Assembly (NCBI RefSeq): GCF_021023135.1
Contig: NZ_PGFV01000002.1
Span: 124,001 to 188,000, forward strand
Source: Brevibacterium sp. CCUG 69071
Lineage (GTDB): Bacteria > Actinomycetota > Actinomycetes > Actinomycetales > Brevibacteriaceae
Length of the DNA stretch: 64,000 nt
Direction of reading: 5' to 3'
Made by a program: the position numbers and the translations under genes. The first letter of the stretch is position 1. Each line of letters opens with the position of its first letter. Positions 44,913 to 54,737 of the stretch are shown in pieces. The notes under the pieces were generated by a model. It was not told the origin of the DNA. It ran no database searches and worked only from the letters and a program-made list of their open reading frames with translations.

Positions 44913-45515
44913 ATGACAGACGAATTCGACGAGATCGAGCCCGGTCGTCGCACCGGCGCACACCGCCAGGAATCGGCGGCCCATTCGAATATCGGTGCCA
45001 TCACGTTGGTCATCGTCCTGGCGCTCGTCGCCGTGCTGCTTGTCGTCGCGGCCATCAACATCATCTTCTCCTCGATGGGCAACCCCGAGTCGAAGGTGGC
45101 CGATCCTCCAGCGGAGGAGACCAGCTCGGCGGAGCCTTCGCCGAGTGAGAGCGAGGTCAGCGTCGCCGACGACTCGATCACGGTCGATGTGCTCAACGGC
45201 TCCGGCAAGTCCGGTGTGGCCAAGAAGTTCTCCGAGGTCGTCGAGGAGAAGGGCTGGAAGCTCGGTCAGGTCGGCAACTACTCGACCGGACTGACCACCT
45301 CGACCGTCTACTACTCCGGTGAGGACAACGCCTCGCAGGCGAAGCTCGTCGCCGAGTCACTGGGCATCGACGCCACCGAAGCCTCCGAGGACTTCGACGC
45401 CGACGTCACCGTGGTGATCTGCTCCGATAAGGCCGACAGCGATCCCGGTTCCGGGGGCAGCGGCTCGACCGAGGAGTCCTCCACGAGCGAGGGCGCGGGC
45501 ACCGCCGAAGGCTGA
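44913..45515 (+). CDS. LytR C-terminal domain membrane protein, VirR-like
   Basis: 200 aa. Short cytosolic N-terminus with RRTGAHRQE, one membrane helix (about 28-54, IGAITLVIVLALVAVLLVVAAIN), an acidic Ser/Glu linker, then the extracytoplasmic LytR_C domain ITVDVLNGSGKSGVAKKFSE and VGNYSTGLTTSTVYYSGED, ending in a Ser/Gly/Glu tail. The paired mycobacterial protein VirR (Rv0431) affects cell-envelope structure and vesicle release. Same operon as DUF3263. The function here is taken from the conserved gene pair. Confidence 0.85.
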   Translation: MTDEFDEIEPGRRTGAHRQESAAHSNIGAITLVIVLALVAVLLVVAAINIIFSSMGNPESKVADPPAEETSSAEPSPSESEVSVADDSITVDVLNGSGKSGVAKKFSEVVEEKGWKLGQVGNYSTGLTTSTVYYSGEDNASQAKLVAESLGIDATEASEDFDADVTVVICSDKADSDPGSGGSGSTEESSTSEGAGTAEG

Positions 45516-45741
45516 GCGCTGAGCGGGACTCGAGGTGCTGCCGAGCGATCGGCGCATTTTCGGGGAGTAGATTCTTCCGTTCAGCATGGATTCGAATCTC
45601 TGCAACGTCGGTTCCCTGATGCGCATCGGTGATCCGAGCAGTGAGTTCGGGGTGCGACAACCGAGGTGAACGGGCCGGGAAACGTCATATAACGAATTCA
45701 TAACAGTGCAGAACGCCTGAAAGTCAGGTGCAGTGCTGGGG

Positions 45742-45747
45742 TAGAGT
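45742..45747 (+). promoter_or_regulatory. Probable -10 box and long leader of the cold-shock gene
   Basis: TAGAGT predicts a start near 45754 and an untranslated leader of about 180 nt before the csp ATG. The 417-bp gap 45516-45932 shows no gene. A CCTGA-AAG-TCAGG inverted repeat (about 45716-45728) lies just upstream. Long structured leaders are known for cold-shock mRNAs. Confidence 0.45.
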
Positions 45748-45932
45748 TGCACCAGCTAGGCAAGCACAGCACCTTGTGTTCTATTCGTGCTTCACCGAGA
45801 TCATTCTCCAGAGGTCAATGAGAGAAATCGCGGGGTCGGTTGAGTTTTACTAGCGTCCGCATCCCTGCGCGCCGTCAACCGGCCGCGGTCTTGATGCGGG
45901 ATGTCAATGACACTGCACTGTATGGAGAAGTA

Positions 45933-46136
45933 ATGGCACAAGGTACCGTCAAGTGGTTCAACGCCGAAAAGGGCTATGGATTCATCACCCTGGAAGGCAA
46001 CAACCAGGACGTGTTCGTTCACTGGAGCGCAATCCAGATGGACGGCTACCGCTCTCTCGAAGAGGGCCAGCAGGTCGAGTTCGAAGTTGGAGAAGGACAA
46101 AAGGGTCCTCAGGCGGAATCCGTCACCCTCCTCTGA
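45933..46136 (+). CDS. Cold-shock domain protein
   Basis: 67 aa, the standard single cold-shock domain: [19 protein letters not shown] (RNP1 KGYGFIT), then [19 protein letters not shown] (RNP2 VFVHWSAI) and [22 protein letters not shown]. Binds single-stranded RNA/DNA as an RNA chaperone. The ATG at 45933 fits the family; GGAGAAG lies upstream. The open frame from 45840 is the leader, not protein. Trp in place of the usual His in VHxSAI (VHWSAI) is common in actinobacteria. Confidence 0.95.
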   Translation: MAQGTVKWFNAEKGYGFITLEGNNQDVFVHWSAIQMDGYRSLEEGQQVEFEVGEGQKGPQAESVTLL

Positions 46137-46214
46137 GGCTCGTTCGCGTCAGCAAACAGTCTTCTGATCCGCTGCGGCGGGCATCGATCTCGGTCGAGGC
46201 TCTTCCGCGCGGGG

Positions 46215-46246
46215 AAAGCGCCAGGCAGTCCGCTGCCTGGCGCTTT
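46215..46246 (+). terminator. Rho-independent terminator after the cold-shock gene
   Basis: AAAGCGCCAGGCAG (46215-46228) pairs exactly with CTGCCTGGCGCTTT (46233-46246) with a TCCG loop and a T run. Confidence 0.92.
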
Positions 46247-46429
46247 TCAGTTGCCGCCGCGCGTGGTGTCTGCATGCCGCACCGCCTCCGCACGAGGCGC
46301 GCACACTCTTCTCATCGACGTGACCGTTCACCCCGTGCGGTGTCATTTCGCGCTGAGCCGAACCAGCACCCGATCGCCGAGGTTGCGGGGATCGGGAACG
46401 ATGGGCCGCCTCGGCGGGGGGTCGTCATA

Positions 46430-46456
46430 TTTGCACTCGCATGGGGAGAGTGCTAA
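46430..46456 (+). promoter_or_regulatory. CIRCE operator upstream of groEL
   Basis: TTTGCACTC-N9-GAGTGCTAA. The consensus CIRCE arm is TTAGCACTC, so the left arm differs at one base. It is the binding site of the heat-shock repressor HrcA. It lies 157 bp before the groEL ATG; the stretch 46457-46613 is leader with no gene, and 46247-46429 shows nothing else. Confidence 0.9.
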
Positions 46457-46607
46457 ATCTAGTACTGGTGAAAGCCGTTGGGATTTCCATCGGTCGTCTC
46501 GAGAGCGTGGTCCCTGTGTGGAATGGAACATGCGGACACACTCTCTGCCGTCGCGGGCGCTGACGACTGCTCTGGATTCCCACTCCACTCCATCAGGGAG
46601 GATCTAA

Positions 46608-48251
<1,644 letters not shown>

Positions 48252-48274
48252 TCTGAAGTCCCTCTCGCTCAACG

Positions 48275-48314
48275 AGCCGTGCCGGTGCCCACAAGGGTGC
48301 CGGCACGGCTCTTT
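48275..48314 (+). terminator. Rho-independent terminator after groEL
   Basis: AGCCGTGCCGGTGCCC (48275-48290) pairs with GGGTGCCGGCACGGCT (48295-48310) with two G-U wobbles and an ACAA loop, followed by CTTTT. Confidence 0.88.
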
Positions 48315-48426
48315 TCGTACCCGATCCGTTCGCCATTCCGTTCGCCGATCCGTTCGCCGAGGCGGGCGCGGAGCCCGGACCACTTGTGACCTGCTCGGCC
48401 CCATTGTGGCGTCAGGTGTGCCCGTC

Positions 48427-48432
48427 TACGCT
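48427..48432 (+). promoter_or_regulatory. -10 box of the NTF2-like gene, leaderless
   Basis: TACGCT, then 7 nt (GGGTGCC) and the ATG at 48440. Confidence 0.55.
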
Positions 48433-48439
48433 GGGTGCC

Positions 48440-48823
48440 ATGACCTTCACCGGCACCGATTCCTGCGGAAACAGCCCCAAGAACGTGTTCGTCGCCCGGT
48501 TCGAGGAGAACCTTTTCACCGGCGATCGTGATGCCCTCGCCGAGGTGGTCGCCGAGGACTGCGTCCTCCAGATCGTGAGCGAGGATGGACTCGACACCTA
48601 TACCGGGCGGGAGGAGGTCGTGGAGGCCCTGCTGGGGGTGGTCGAGCGTCGTCCGGAGGCCGGTCACCTCGAAGCAGCCATCACCCACGGCAAAGCGGCC
48701 GCGGCCTGGGGGCACTGGAAAGACGATGCCGCCAGCGAGAATCTGCGCTTTTTCTCCCACACCTTCTGGTTTCAGACCCACAAGGCTGAAGCCTTCGCGC
48801 AGATCAGGGTCTTCGGGCCCTAG
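48440..48823 (+). CDS. NTF2-like (SnoaL-type) domain protein
   Basis: 127 aa. The cone-shaped NTF2 fold is suggested by FVARFEENLFTGDRDALAEVVAEDCVLQIV, a middle TYTGREEVVEALLGVVE and a beta-rich end FFSHTFWFQTHKAEAFAQIRVFG. Such proteins serve as small enzymes or ligand-binding domains; nothing specific can be read. Start at 48440 supported by the close -10 box; the open frame from 48386 is not needed. Confidence 0.75.
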   Translation: MTFTGTDSCGNSPKNVFVARFEENLFTGDRDALAEVVAEDCVLQIVSEDGLDTYTGREEVVEALLGVVERRPEAGHLEAAITHGKAAAAWGHWKDDAASENLRFFSHTFWFQTHKAEAFAQIRVFGP

Positions 48824-48852
48824 GCGAATTGACGCCTCGGCAGTGACTTCAC

Positions 48853-49623
48853 TCAGTCCCAGGGATTCCCACGGCGTCGCCGGCGTTCCCAGCGCCGCCT
48901 GCGCATCTCATCTCGTGACGAGCTGTGAGTGCCCGGCGAATACGGCGGCTCCAGCGGATGCGGGGGCTGCAGTCCATGGCCGAAGCCGTCCGTGTCCACC
49001 TCGCCGTCCCGCTGGGTCTGCTCGAGTTCGCGCTGTGCTTCTGCATCGCCGAGGTGGGCCCGGGCCCGCTGTGTGAGCTCGCGTCTGCGATTGCGGATGA
49101 TCTCGTCCTTGTGGGAGATCCGGGAGATCGCCCCGAGGAGCATCGGGATGATGATGAAGATCGGCCAGAAGAAGATGAACTGACTGCTGACGATGGAGGA
49201 GAAGGCCCAGATGCCGATCGTCACCCCGGCGGGCCCGGCGATGAGTCCGAGCAGTGATTGGCGAACTCGGTCCTTGTAGTACTTCTGTGCGGCGGCCTCG
49301 ATCTGTTCGGGTGTGATCGGGATCCGGTCTGACTCGAGGCGGGCGAGTGCCTGGGCGCGGGCCGTGGAGCTGAGCTCGCTCGGTTCCTGGTCGTCGACGT
49401 CGACGACGATGAGATCCTGGACGAGGTCCGGGACCTCTCCCAGGGTCTTCAGACGTCCGGCCGCTTCAATGCGTTCGTCGAATTCCTCGGCATCGATCTG
49501 CCCCAGTGCGTAGGCCTCCGAGAGTACATCGGTAACCACGGCCCGGTCCGCGTCGGAGGCGCGCATCTGGGCGTGAGCGCGCGGATCCGCGCTGAATCGC
49601 GACCAGAGGGGACGGCTGTTCAT
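48853..49623 (-). CDS. DUF1707 membrane protein
   Basis: 256 aa. DUF1707 at about 20-72 (MRASDADRAVVTDVLSEAYALG, IDAEEFDERIEAAGRLKTLGEV), then a coiled stretch with ARAQALARLESDRIP, two membrane helices (SLLGLIAGPAGVTIGIWAFSSIV, FIFFWPIFIIIPMLLGAI) and a charged Arg-rich tail (RRRRWERRRRRGNPW). Common in actinobacteria; role unknown. ATG at 49623 sits 7 nt after TACAGT without a ribosome site. Divergent from the TSUP gene. Confidence 0.88.
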   Translation of the reverse strand: MNSRPLWSRFSADPRAHAQMRASDADRAVVTDVLSEAYALGQIDAEEFDERIEAAGRLKTLGEVPDLVQDLIVVDVDDQEPSELSSTARAQALARLESDRIPITPEQIEAAAQKYYKDRVRQSLLGLIAGPAGVTIGIWAFSSIVSSQFIFFWPIFIIIPMLLGAISRISHKDEIIRNRRRELTQRARAHLGDAEAQRELEQTQRDGEVDTDGFGHGLQPPHPLEPPYSPGTHSSSRDEMRRRRWERRRRRGNPWD

Positions 49624-49630
49624 GCCTCTT

Positions 49631-49636
49631 ACTGTA
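49631..49636 (-). promoter_or_regulatory. -10 box of the DUF1707 gene, leaderless
   Basis: TACAGT on the minus strand, then 7 nt (AAGAGGC) and the ATG at 49623. Confidence 0.55.
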
Positions 49637-49761
49637 ACCCCGCTCAAGGTAGGTGAGCTCGACGGAGGCCGAGCTCACCCGATCTGTCGGGTTTTCCCCC
49701 AAGTTGCAAGAGCTCTGCTTCGGACAGCAAGAGCTCTGCCCGGGCCGGGAAGGGCCTCAAC

Positions 49762-49767
49762 TAGACT
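49762..49767 (+). promoter_or_regulatory. -10 box of the TSUP gene, leaderless
   Basis: TAGACT, then 7 nt and GTG at 49775. This rules out the longer open frame that begins at 49622. Confidence 0.6.
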
Positions 49768-49774
49768 CGAGCGT

Positions 49775-50524
49775 GTGGAACCCGTCGTCGTGCTCATTCT
49801 CTTCGCAGTGCTCATCGGCGCACTCTCCCAACGGGTCACGGGAATGGGCTTCGGCCTCGTCAGCGGCCCCTTCCTCGTCCTGCTCCTCGACCCGGTCTCC
49901 GGTGTCGTGCTGGTCAACGTCTGCGGCATCGTCGCCAGCGGCACCGTGTTCCTGCGCACCTGGCGCGAGGTCGAATGGGGCTCGTTCTGGCAGCTGGCGC
50001 TCGGCGCAGTCATCGGCACCCTGCCCGGTGCTCTGCTCGCTGTAGTCCTTCCGGCAGCCCCGCTGCAGATTCTCATCGGTCTGCTCATCATCGGATCCCT
50101 CACGAGTTCGATGCTCATCGGCCGAACCGGGACCAGCATACCCGCGAACTTCGCCACGAAATTCACTGCGGGAGCGCTCTCGGGCACGATGTCGGCAGCC
50201 GCGGGAGCCGGCGGTCCCGCGGTCAGCGCCTACGCCGTCCTCACCGGATGGGGTCAACGATCCTTTGCGGCGACCCTGCAGCCGTTCCTCGTGGTGGGAA
50301 CCGCCTCGGCGATCGTGGTGAAGATGCTCTTCGCCGAGGCTGCCTGGCCGCAGCTGGAGATGCCCACGTGGATCGGCATCGCCGTGGTCATCGCGGTCGG
50401 TCTGATGGGAGGCGACTGGCTGTCGAAGCGGTTGGACGCGGCAGCGGCGCGGATCGGCATGCTCGTCCTCGCCTTCGGCGGTGGGATCGCCGCACTCGTC
50501 AAGGGGCTCATCAGCCTCGGCTGA
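49775..50524 (+). CDS. TSUP/TauE-SafE family membrane permease
   Basis: 249 aa, about 8 helices. VLILFAVLIGALSQRVTGMGFGLVSGPFLVLLLD and FTAGALSGTMSAAAGAGGPAVSAYAV are the two glycine-rich half-repeats of the TauE/SafE fold. The family moves sulfite, sulfoacetate, thiosulfate or other anions; the substrate is unknown. The GTG at 49775 is preferred. The last codons (LISLG, stop) are duplicated in tandem just beyond the gene. Confidence 0.87.
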   Translation: MEPVVVLILFAVLIGALSQRVTGMGFGLVSGPFLVLLLDPVSGVVLVNVCGIVASGTVFLRTWREVEWGSFWQLALGAVIGTLPGALLAVVLPAAPLQILIGLLIIGSLTSSMLIGRTGTSIPANFATKFTAGALSGTMSAAAGAGGPAVSAYAVLTGWGQRSFAATLQPFLVVGTASAIVVKMLFAEAAWPQLEMPTWIGIAVVIAVGLMGGDWLSKRLDAAAARIGMLVLAFGGGIAALVKGLISLG

Positions 50525-50574
50525 AGGACTCAGCAGCCTCGGCTGAAGGGCCCATCGGCCTCGGCTGAGGAGTT
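50509..50574. repeat. 22-bp tandem repeat, 3 copies, seeded in the stop codon region of the TSUP gene
   Basis: Units at 50509-50530, 50531-50552 and 50553-50574 share AGCCTCGGCTGAAGG. Unit 1 holds the last codons and the TGA of the gene; units 2 and 3 repeat both. Confidence 0.88.
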
Positions 50575-50690
50575 CACTGGTTCGGGGCGAAGGGAGCTGT
50601 GCTGAGCGGATCCGGAAGCTGAGTTCAGAGCCTTGCCAGATTACTCGGGCATACTGGATCAAGAGTCTTTTTGCTGGGGAGGCATAGATC

Positions 50691-51515
50691 GTGGGATACA
50701 TATTCCTGTTGATACTCATCGTGCTCGGAGCCGTCTTCTTCATCGGTCACCGCAAGGAGAAGGCGCGACAGAGAGAGATTCTCGCCACCGAGCTCCAACA
50801 GGTGAAGAAGACCGCCGAGGAGGATGTCACCTCCTTCGGCGAGGAAGTCGCCGAACTCGATATCCTCACGGCCGGAGTCGAACTCGACACCGGCGGTTCG
50901 CAGGACTATAAGCAGGCGCTCGACTCCTACGATGTCGCCAAGGAGACCCTGGAGAAGGTCGATGAGCCTGCCGACATCCGCCACGTCACCGAGGCGCTCG
51001 AGGACGGCCGCTATGCCGCGAAGTGCGTGCGCGCTCGGATCGAGGGCAAGCCGCTTCCCGTGCGTCGCCCCCCATGCTTCTTCAATCCTCAGCACGGTCC
51101 CTCGGTCGAAGACATCGACTGGGCCCCGGCCGGCGGTCAGCTGCGCCCCGTGCCGGTCTGCGCCGCCGATGCCGAGCGCGTGGCCGTCGGTGCCGAGCCC
51201 GCCGTGCGCAAGGTCGTGACCGCCGACGGCCACACCCGCCGCGCCTATTGGGAGGCCGGTCCTGCCTACGCCGAATACAACCGCGGCTACTTCAACTCCT
51301 ACGCCGGTTCGGGGCTGCTCCCCGGCGTGCTCATGGGCGCGATGCTCTTCGGCGGAATGGGCGGCGGCTGGGACGGCGCCTACGGTGCTGACGCCGCGTC
51401 CGGTGCCGACGGCGGTGGAGACATCGGCGGGGGCGACGGCGGCGGCGATATGGGCGGTGGAGACGGCGGCGGCCTCTTCGGCGGCGACGGCTTCGACCTG
51501 GGCGACCTGTTCTGA
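50691..51515 (+). CDS. Membrane-anchored Gly-rich protein with a conserved CFFNPxHGPS motif
   Basis: 274 aa. One N-terminal membrane helix (GYIFLLILIVLGAVFFIG), then a coiled-coil region (about 20-115, KARQREILATELQQVKKTAEEDV). A conserved-looking block (PPCFFNPQHGPSVEDIDWAPAGGQLRPVPVC) with Cys residues follows, then AEYNRGYFNSYAGSG and a Gly/Asp-rich tail (GGDIGGGDGGGDMGGG). I recall similar proteins in other actinobacteria but no assigned function. GGGGAGG upstream of GTG 50691; overlaps the S4 gene by one base. Confidence 0.7.
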   Translation: MGYIFLLILIVLGAVFFIGHRKEKARQREILATELQQVKKTAEEDVTSFGEEVAELDILTAGVELDTGGSQDYKQALDSYDVAKETLEKVDEPADIRHVTEALEDGRYAAKCVRARIEGKPLPVRRPPCFFNPQHGPSVEDIDWAPAGGQLRPVPVCAADAERVAVGAEPAVRKVVTADGHTRRAYWEAGPAYAEYNRGYFNSYAGSGLLPGVLMGAMLFGGMGGGWDGAYGADAASGADGGGDIGGGDGGGDMGGGDGGGLFGGDGFDLGDLF

Positions 51516-51727
51516 TGGAGACCATCGAGATCCGCGGCGAATCGATCAAGCTCGGTCAGCTCCTCAAACTCCACGGGGTCGCCGAACACGGAGCCATGGC
51601 CAAGGACATGATCGCCGACGGTGAGGTCACCGTCAACGGCACGGTCGAGACCCGCCGAGGTGCGACGATCCGTCCCGGCGACCGCGTCGAAGCCCTGGGC
51701 GAAGTCATCGAGGTGGCCACCGAGTAG
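51515..51727 (+). CDS. S4-domain RNA-binding protein
   Basis: 70 aa: IRGESIKLGQLLKLHGVAEHG, AKDMIADGEVTVNGTVETRR and GATIRPGDRVEALGEVIEV form one S4 RNA-binding domain (YaaA/RlmH-partner type). It would bind rRNA or tRNA, function undefined. The ATG overlaps the previous stop (TGATG). Confidence 0.88.
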   Translation: METIEIRGESIKLGQLLKLHGVAEHGAMAKDMIADGEVTVNGTVETRRGATIRPGDRVEALGEVIEVATE

Positions 51728-51768
51728 AGCGCGTCCGGGTCGAGGGCCGGAACAGCTGAGAATGACAT

Positions 51769-51802
51769 GAAGGAGGGCGTCCCCGCGGGGACGCCCTCCT
51801 TC
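51769..51802. terminator. Bidirectional terminator between the S4 and pspAB genes
   Basis: A perfect 16-bp stem, GAAGGAGGGCGTCCCC (51769-51784) with its complement (51787-51802). Confidence 0.9.
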
Positions 51803-51885
51803 GTGTTTCATGGTGCCGAAATCGGCGGCGGTGCCATTCCCCATTCCCAGTGACGGGATGGCCAGGCGCCGGGCGGCTCCGGTCC

Positions 51886-52482
51886 TCAGTCCCGTTCGGC
51901 CGCGGGGGAGTCGTTGAGCCCCGGGGCATCCCACAGGGCCGACCAGTTCGAGGTGTCCTCCTCGAACGGCAGCTCATTCGAAAGCACTCCGCGGACCTGG
52001 ATCTCGAGCGGATTGTCCCGCTGCTTCGGCCCCGACTGCACGAAGGGATAGAAGGTTCCGCGCTTGTACTGGTAGACCAGGGCCATCCGCCGCCCGTCAG
52101 GGTTGGCGAAGTACACGGTCGTGCACAGCAGCATTGTGTCGAAGCCCTGACTGACCAGCGCCGAGTTCACGGCGTGGATGTTCGTGACCAGGTTGACCAC
52201 TTCGGCGTCGGCATCGGAGACGACCTGCCAGGTGTAGCCGAACCCGTCATTCTGCTGTCGCACCGAGGCGGACGGGTCGGAGCCGATGAGTGCGACGCTC
52301 TCAGATTCGGCCGATTGGAATGCCGCGCCTTCGACCTGGCGGAAGGCCACCGCACCGACTCCGGTGGGGACGAATCCCGTGGCGGCCTGCAGGGTCAGCG
52401 CGGCCGGCGGCAGCGCGAAGAGATCGTCGAGGTTGGCCCGCTTCGGTTTGGACCGTCCGAGAAGTGCGTCGAAGAAACCCAT
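51886..52482 (-). CDS. PspA-associated protein PspAB
   Basis: 198 aa. MGFFDALLGRSKPKRANLDDLFALPPAALT is the signature start; later GVGAVAFRQVEGAAFQSAESE, GFGYTWQVVSDADAEVVNLV and LVYQYKRGTFYPFVQ. PspAB is a soluble partner in the phage-shock operons of actinobacteria and archaea that also contain PspA, PspAA and HtpX, exactly the set here. ATG with AGGAG upstream; 48 nt past the htpX stop. Biochemical role unknown. Confidence 0.88.
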   Translation of the reverse strand: MGFFDALLGRSKPKRANLDDLFALPPAALTLQAATGFVPTGVGAVAFRQVEGAAFQSAESESVALIGSDPSASVRQQNDGFGYTWQVVSDADAEVVNLVTNIHAVNSALVSQGFDTMLLCTTVYFANPDGRRMALVYQYKRGTFYPFVQSGPKQRDNPLEIQVRGVLSNELPFEEDTSNWSALWDAPGLNDSPAAERD

Positions 52483-52530
52483 GGAACTCCTAGTCGAGGG
52501 TGGTGAAGCTGCGCGGAGTGGTGGGAAAGG

Positions 52531-53442
52531 TCATTCGGGGCGCGAGAGCTGTGCGGAGATCTTCGCGAGTTGCTCGAGTCGCTTGTCGAGTGAAGGGTGG
52601 GTGGAGAAGAGCTGGCCGAAGCTCGCCTTGGCGTTGACGGCCGGGATGAGGGCCAGGTGATTCGCCGAGGCGCTGGCACGCAGGTCCTTCTCCGGGATCT
52701 TGTTCATGTCCCCGCTCAGCTTCGTCAGCGCCGAGGCCAGGGTGGACGGGGCACCGGTGAGGATCGCGGCGGCACGGTCGGCGGCGAGCTCACGGTAGCG
52801 CGAGAGGCTGCGGATGAGGACGAACGAGAGTCCGTAGACGACGGCTCCGACGAGCAGGAACAGCAGCTGGATCGGAACGCCGTTGTTATTGTTGTTCGAC
52901 CGTCCGAAGCTCATGTAGTAGCCGGCCCGCATCATCAGAGCCGCGACGACGCCGGTGACACCGGCGACCGTCATGACGGTGACGTCACGGTGGGCGACGT
53001 GGGAGAGCTCGTGTGCGAGGACGACCTCGACCTCGTCGCGGTCGAGCTTCTCGAGCAGTCCCCGGGTGACGCAGACGACCGAACGCTCGGGGGAGCGGCC
53101 GGTGGCGAAGGCATTGGGGATCGGTGAGTTCGAGACCGCGACCCGCGGTTTCGTCGAATCCGCGAGCTGGCAGAGTCGGTCGACCATGGTGTGCAGCTCC
53201 GGTGCCTCCTGCGGGGTCACTTCTCTGCCGCCCATGGCGCGCATCGCGATCTTGTCCGAGAAGTACCACTGGAAGAAGAACGCGCCGACGCTGACGACCA
53301 CGGCGAAGATGACCCCGCCGAGGTTCTGACCGAACATCCACCAGATCGCGAGGATGAGGATGACGTAGATGAGCCCGTTGAGGAAGATGGTCCAACCCAT
53401 GCGCATGGTCAGTCCGTTGTCTTTGACGAAGCGATTCTTCAT
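52531..53442 (-). CDS. htpX: HtpX membrane metalloprotease
   Basis: 303 aa M48 peptidase. Two N-terminal helices (IFLNGLIYVILILAIWWMF, VIFAVVVSVGAFFFQWYF), zinc motif H144-E-L-S-H148 (VLAHELSHVAHRDV), two further helices, and the third ligand region SRYRELAADRAAAIL. It degrades misfolded membrane proteins, so it fits the envelope-stress operon. The ATG at 53442 has GAGAGGAA upstream; the frame open to 53496 is not needed. 87 nt separate it from pspAA. Confidence 0.94.
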   Translation of the reverse strand: MKNRFVKDNGLTMRMGWTIFLNGLIYVILILAIWWMFGQNLGGVIFAVVVSVGAFFFQWYFSDKIAMRAMGGREVTPQEAPELHTMVDRLCQLADSTKPRVAVSNSPIPNAFATGRSPERSVVCVTRGLLEKLDRDEVEVVLAHELSHVAHRDVTVMTVAGVTGVVAALMMRAGYYMSFGRSNNNNNGVPIQLLFLLVGAVVYGLSFVLIRSLSRYRELAADRAAAILTGAPSTLASALTKLSGDMNKIPEKDLRASASANHLALIPAVNAKASFGQLFSTHPSLDKRLEQLAKISAQLSRPE

Positions 53443-53529
53443 CGTGATTCCTCTCTGGGTGGTGCAGTTCCGGCCCACTGCCACGATCGGTGGCAATGGG
53501 CCGGGGTCATCGTCATCGTAATGTTGCGG

Positions 53530-53814
53530 TCAGGCCGGGTCCGGGATGAAGCCCTCGCCGGTGAGCAGTTCCGCGATCTCCGCCAGGGTGGCATCGACGA
53601 AGGGAACGACGACGTCGGACGAGCCGAGGTAGTCATCGGCAACCGGCTTGCCGTTGCTCACGACGTAGTCGTGGAAGGCGTTCAGAGCGGTGCGTGCACC
53701 CTCCTCGTCGCCGGCGGTGACGGCGTCTTCGACCTGGTTGTCGTAGCGCTGGAGCAGATCCTGATCCACCTCGGCGACGTCGAACTGGCCCTCGCCCATG
53801 ATGCGGATGATCAT
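53530..53814 (-). CDS. PspA-associated protein PspAA
   Basis: 94 aa: MIIRIMGEGQFDVAEVDQDLLQRYDNQVEDAV at the start and VPFVDATLAEIAELLTGEGFIPDP at the end, the PspAA domain pattern. The ATG overlaps the pspA stop (ATGA), so the two are translated together. PspAA always accompanies PspA in such operons and likely binds it. Confidence 0.9.
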   Translation of the reverse strand: MIIRIMGEGQFDVAEVDQDLLQRYDNQVEDAVTAGDEEGARTALNAFHDYVVSNGKPVADDYLGSSDVVVPFVDATLAEIAELLTGEGFIPDPA

Positions 53815-54560
53815 TGCTGATCCTCGCCTTCGAGCGACTTCTGGTCCTTGCCTTCGGAACCGGCGGGCAGCGATTCGCGCATCCGGCTGAGCTCCATCTC
53901 CACGTCGCTGTCGCTCGAGAGCGCATCGAGCTGGGCGCTGATGTCGTCCTTCGAGGAACCGGTGACGTCCTCGAGGGCGCCCGAGGCGATGAGTTCGTCG
54001 ACGGCTCCGGCGCGGGCCTGCAGGGAGGCGGTCTTGTCCTCGGCGCGCTGCACGGCGAGTCCGACATCGCCGAGCTCCTCGGAGATGCCGGTGAAGGCCT
54101 CGCCGATCTTCGACTGCGCCTCGGCGGCGTTGTAGGTGGCCTTGAGGGTCTCCTTCTTGGTGCGGAAGGCATCGACCTTGGCCTGCAGGCGCTGCGAGGC
54201 CATGGTCAGCTTCTGCTCCTCACCCTGCAGTCCCTCGTGCTGGCTCTGCAGGTCGGTGATCTGCTGGGAGAGTCCGGACTTGCGGGTCAGGGCCTCGCGA
54301 GCGAGATCCTCGCGGCCGATCTCCATGGCCTTCTGAGCCTGCCCGGTGAGCTTGTTCTGCTGCTGCTCGAGCTGGTTCATCTGCAGTTCGAGCCGCTTGC
54401 GGCTGGTGGCGACATCGGCAACACCGCGGCGGACCTTCTGCAGCAGTTCGAGCTGCTTCTGGTAGGAATAATCGAGGGTTTCGTTGGGGTTCTCGGCTTT
54501 GTCCAGGGCCTTATTGGCCTTGGCGCCGAAGATCGTCGCGATCCTTTGGAAGATGCTCAT
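53811..54560 (-). CDS. pspA: PspA/IM30 family membrane-stress protein
   Basis: 249 aa, nearly all helix. MSIFQRIATIFGAKANKALDKAENPNETLDYSYQKQ is the membrane-binding amphipathic helix and first hairpin; long coiled coils follow (LELLQKVRRGVADVATSRKRLELQMNQLE, QQQNKLTGQAQKAMEIG). The family forms ESCRT-III-like scaffolds that protect damaged membranes. The end (SDSDVEMELSRMRESLPAGSEGKDQK) is acidic and variable. First gene of pspA-pspAA-htpX-pspAB. ATG at 54560; the frame open to 54638 is a shadow. Confidence 0.94.
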   Translation of the reverse strand: MSIFQRIATIFGAKANKALDKAENPNETLDYSYQKQLELLQKVRRGVADVATSRKRLELQMNQLEQQQNKLTGQAQKAMEIGREDLAREALTRKSGLSQQITDLQSQHEGLQGEEQKLTMASQRLQAKVDAFRTKKETLKATYNAAEAQSKIGEAFTGISEELGDVGLAVQRAEDKTASLQARAGAVDELIASGALEDVTGSSKDDISAQLDALSSDSDVEMELSRMRESLPAGSEGKDQKSLEGEDQQ

Positions 54561-54737
54561 CCGTAGTCGACTCCTGCATTGGTTTGACCCGACGCTGCGA
54601 GGCCGATCCTCCCACACCCGGAGATTCCCGGCCGGCAACGTCGCGAACTATCGCTATCAGCCTACTAACAAAGGCTGATAGTTTGCCAGATGCCGACCTC
54701 GAATACGAGCAGACGATGCAGGTGAGGCTGGGCATTC

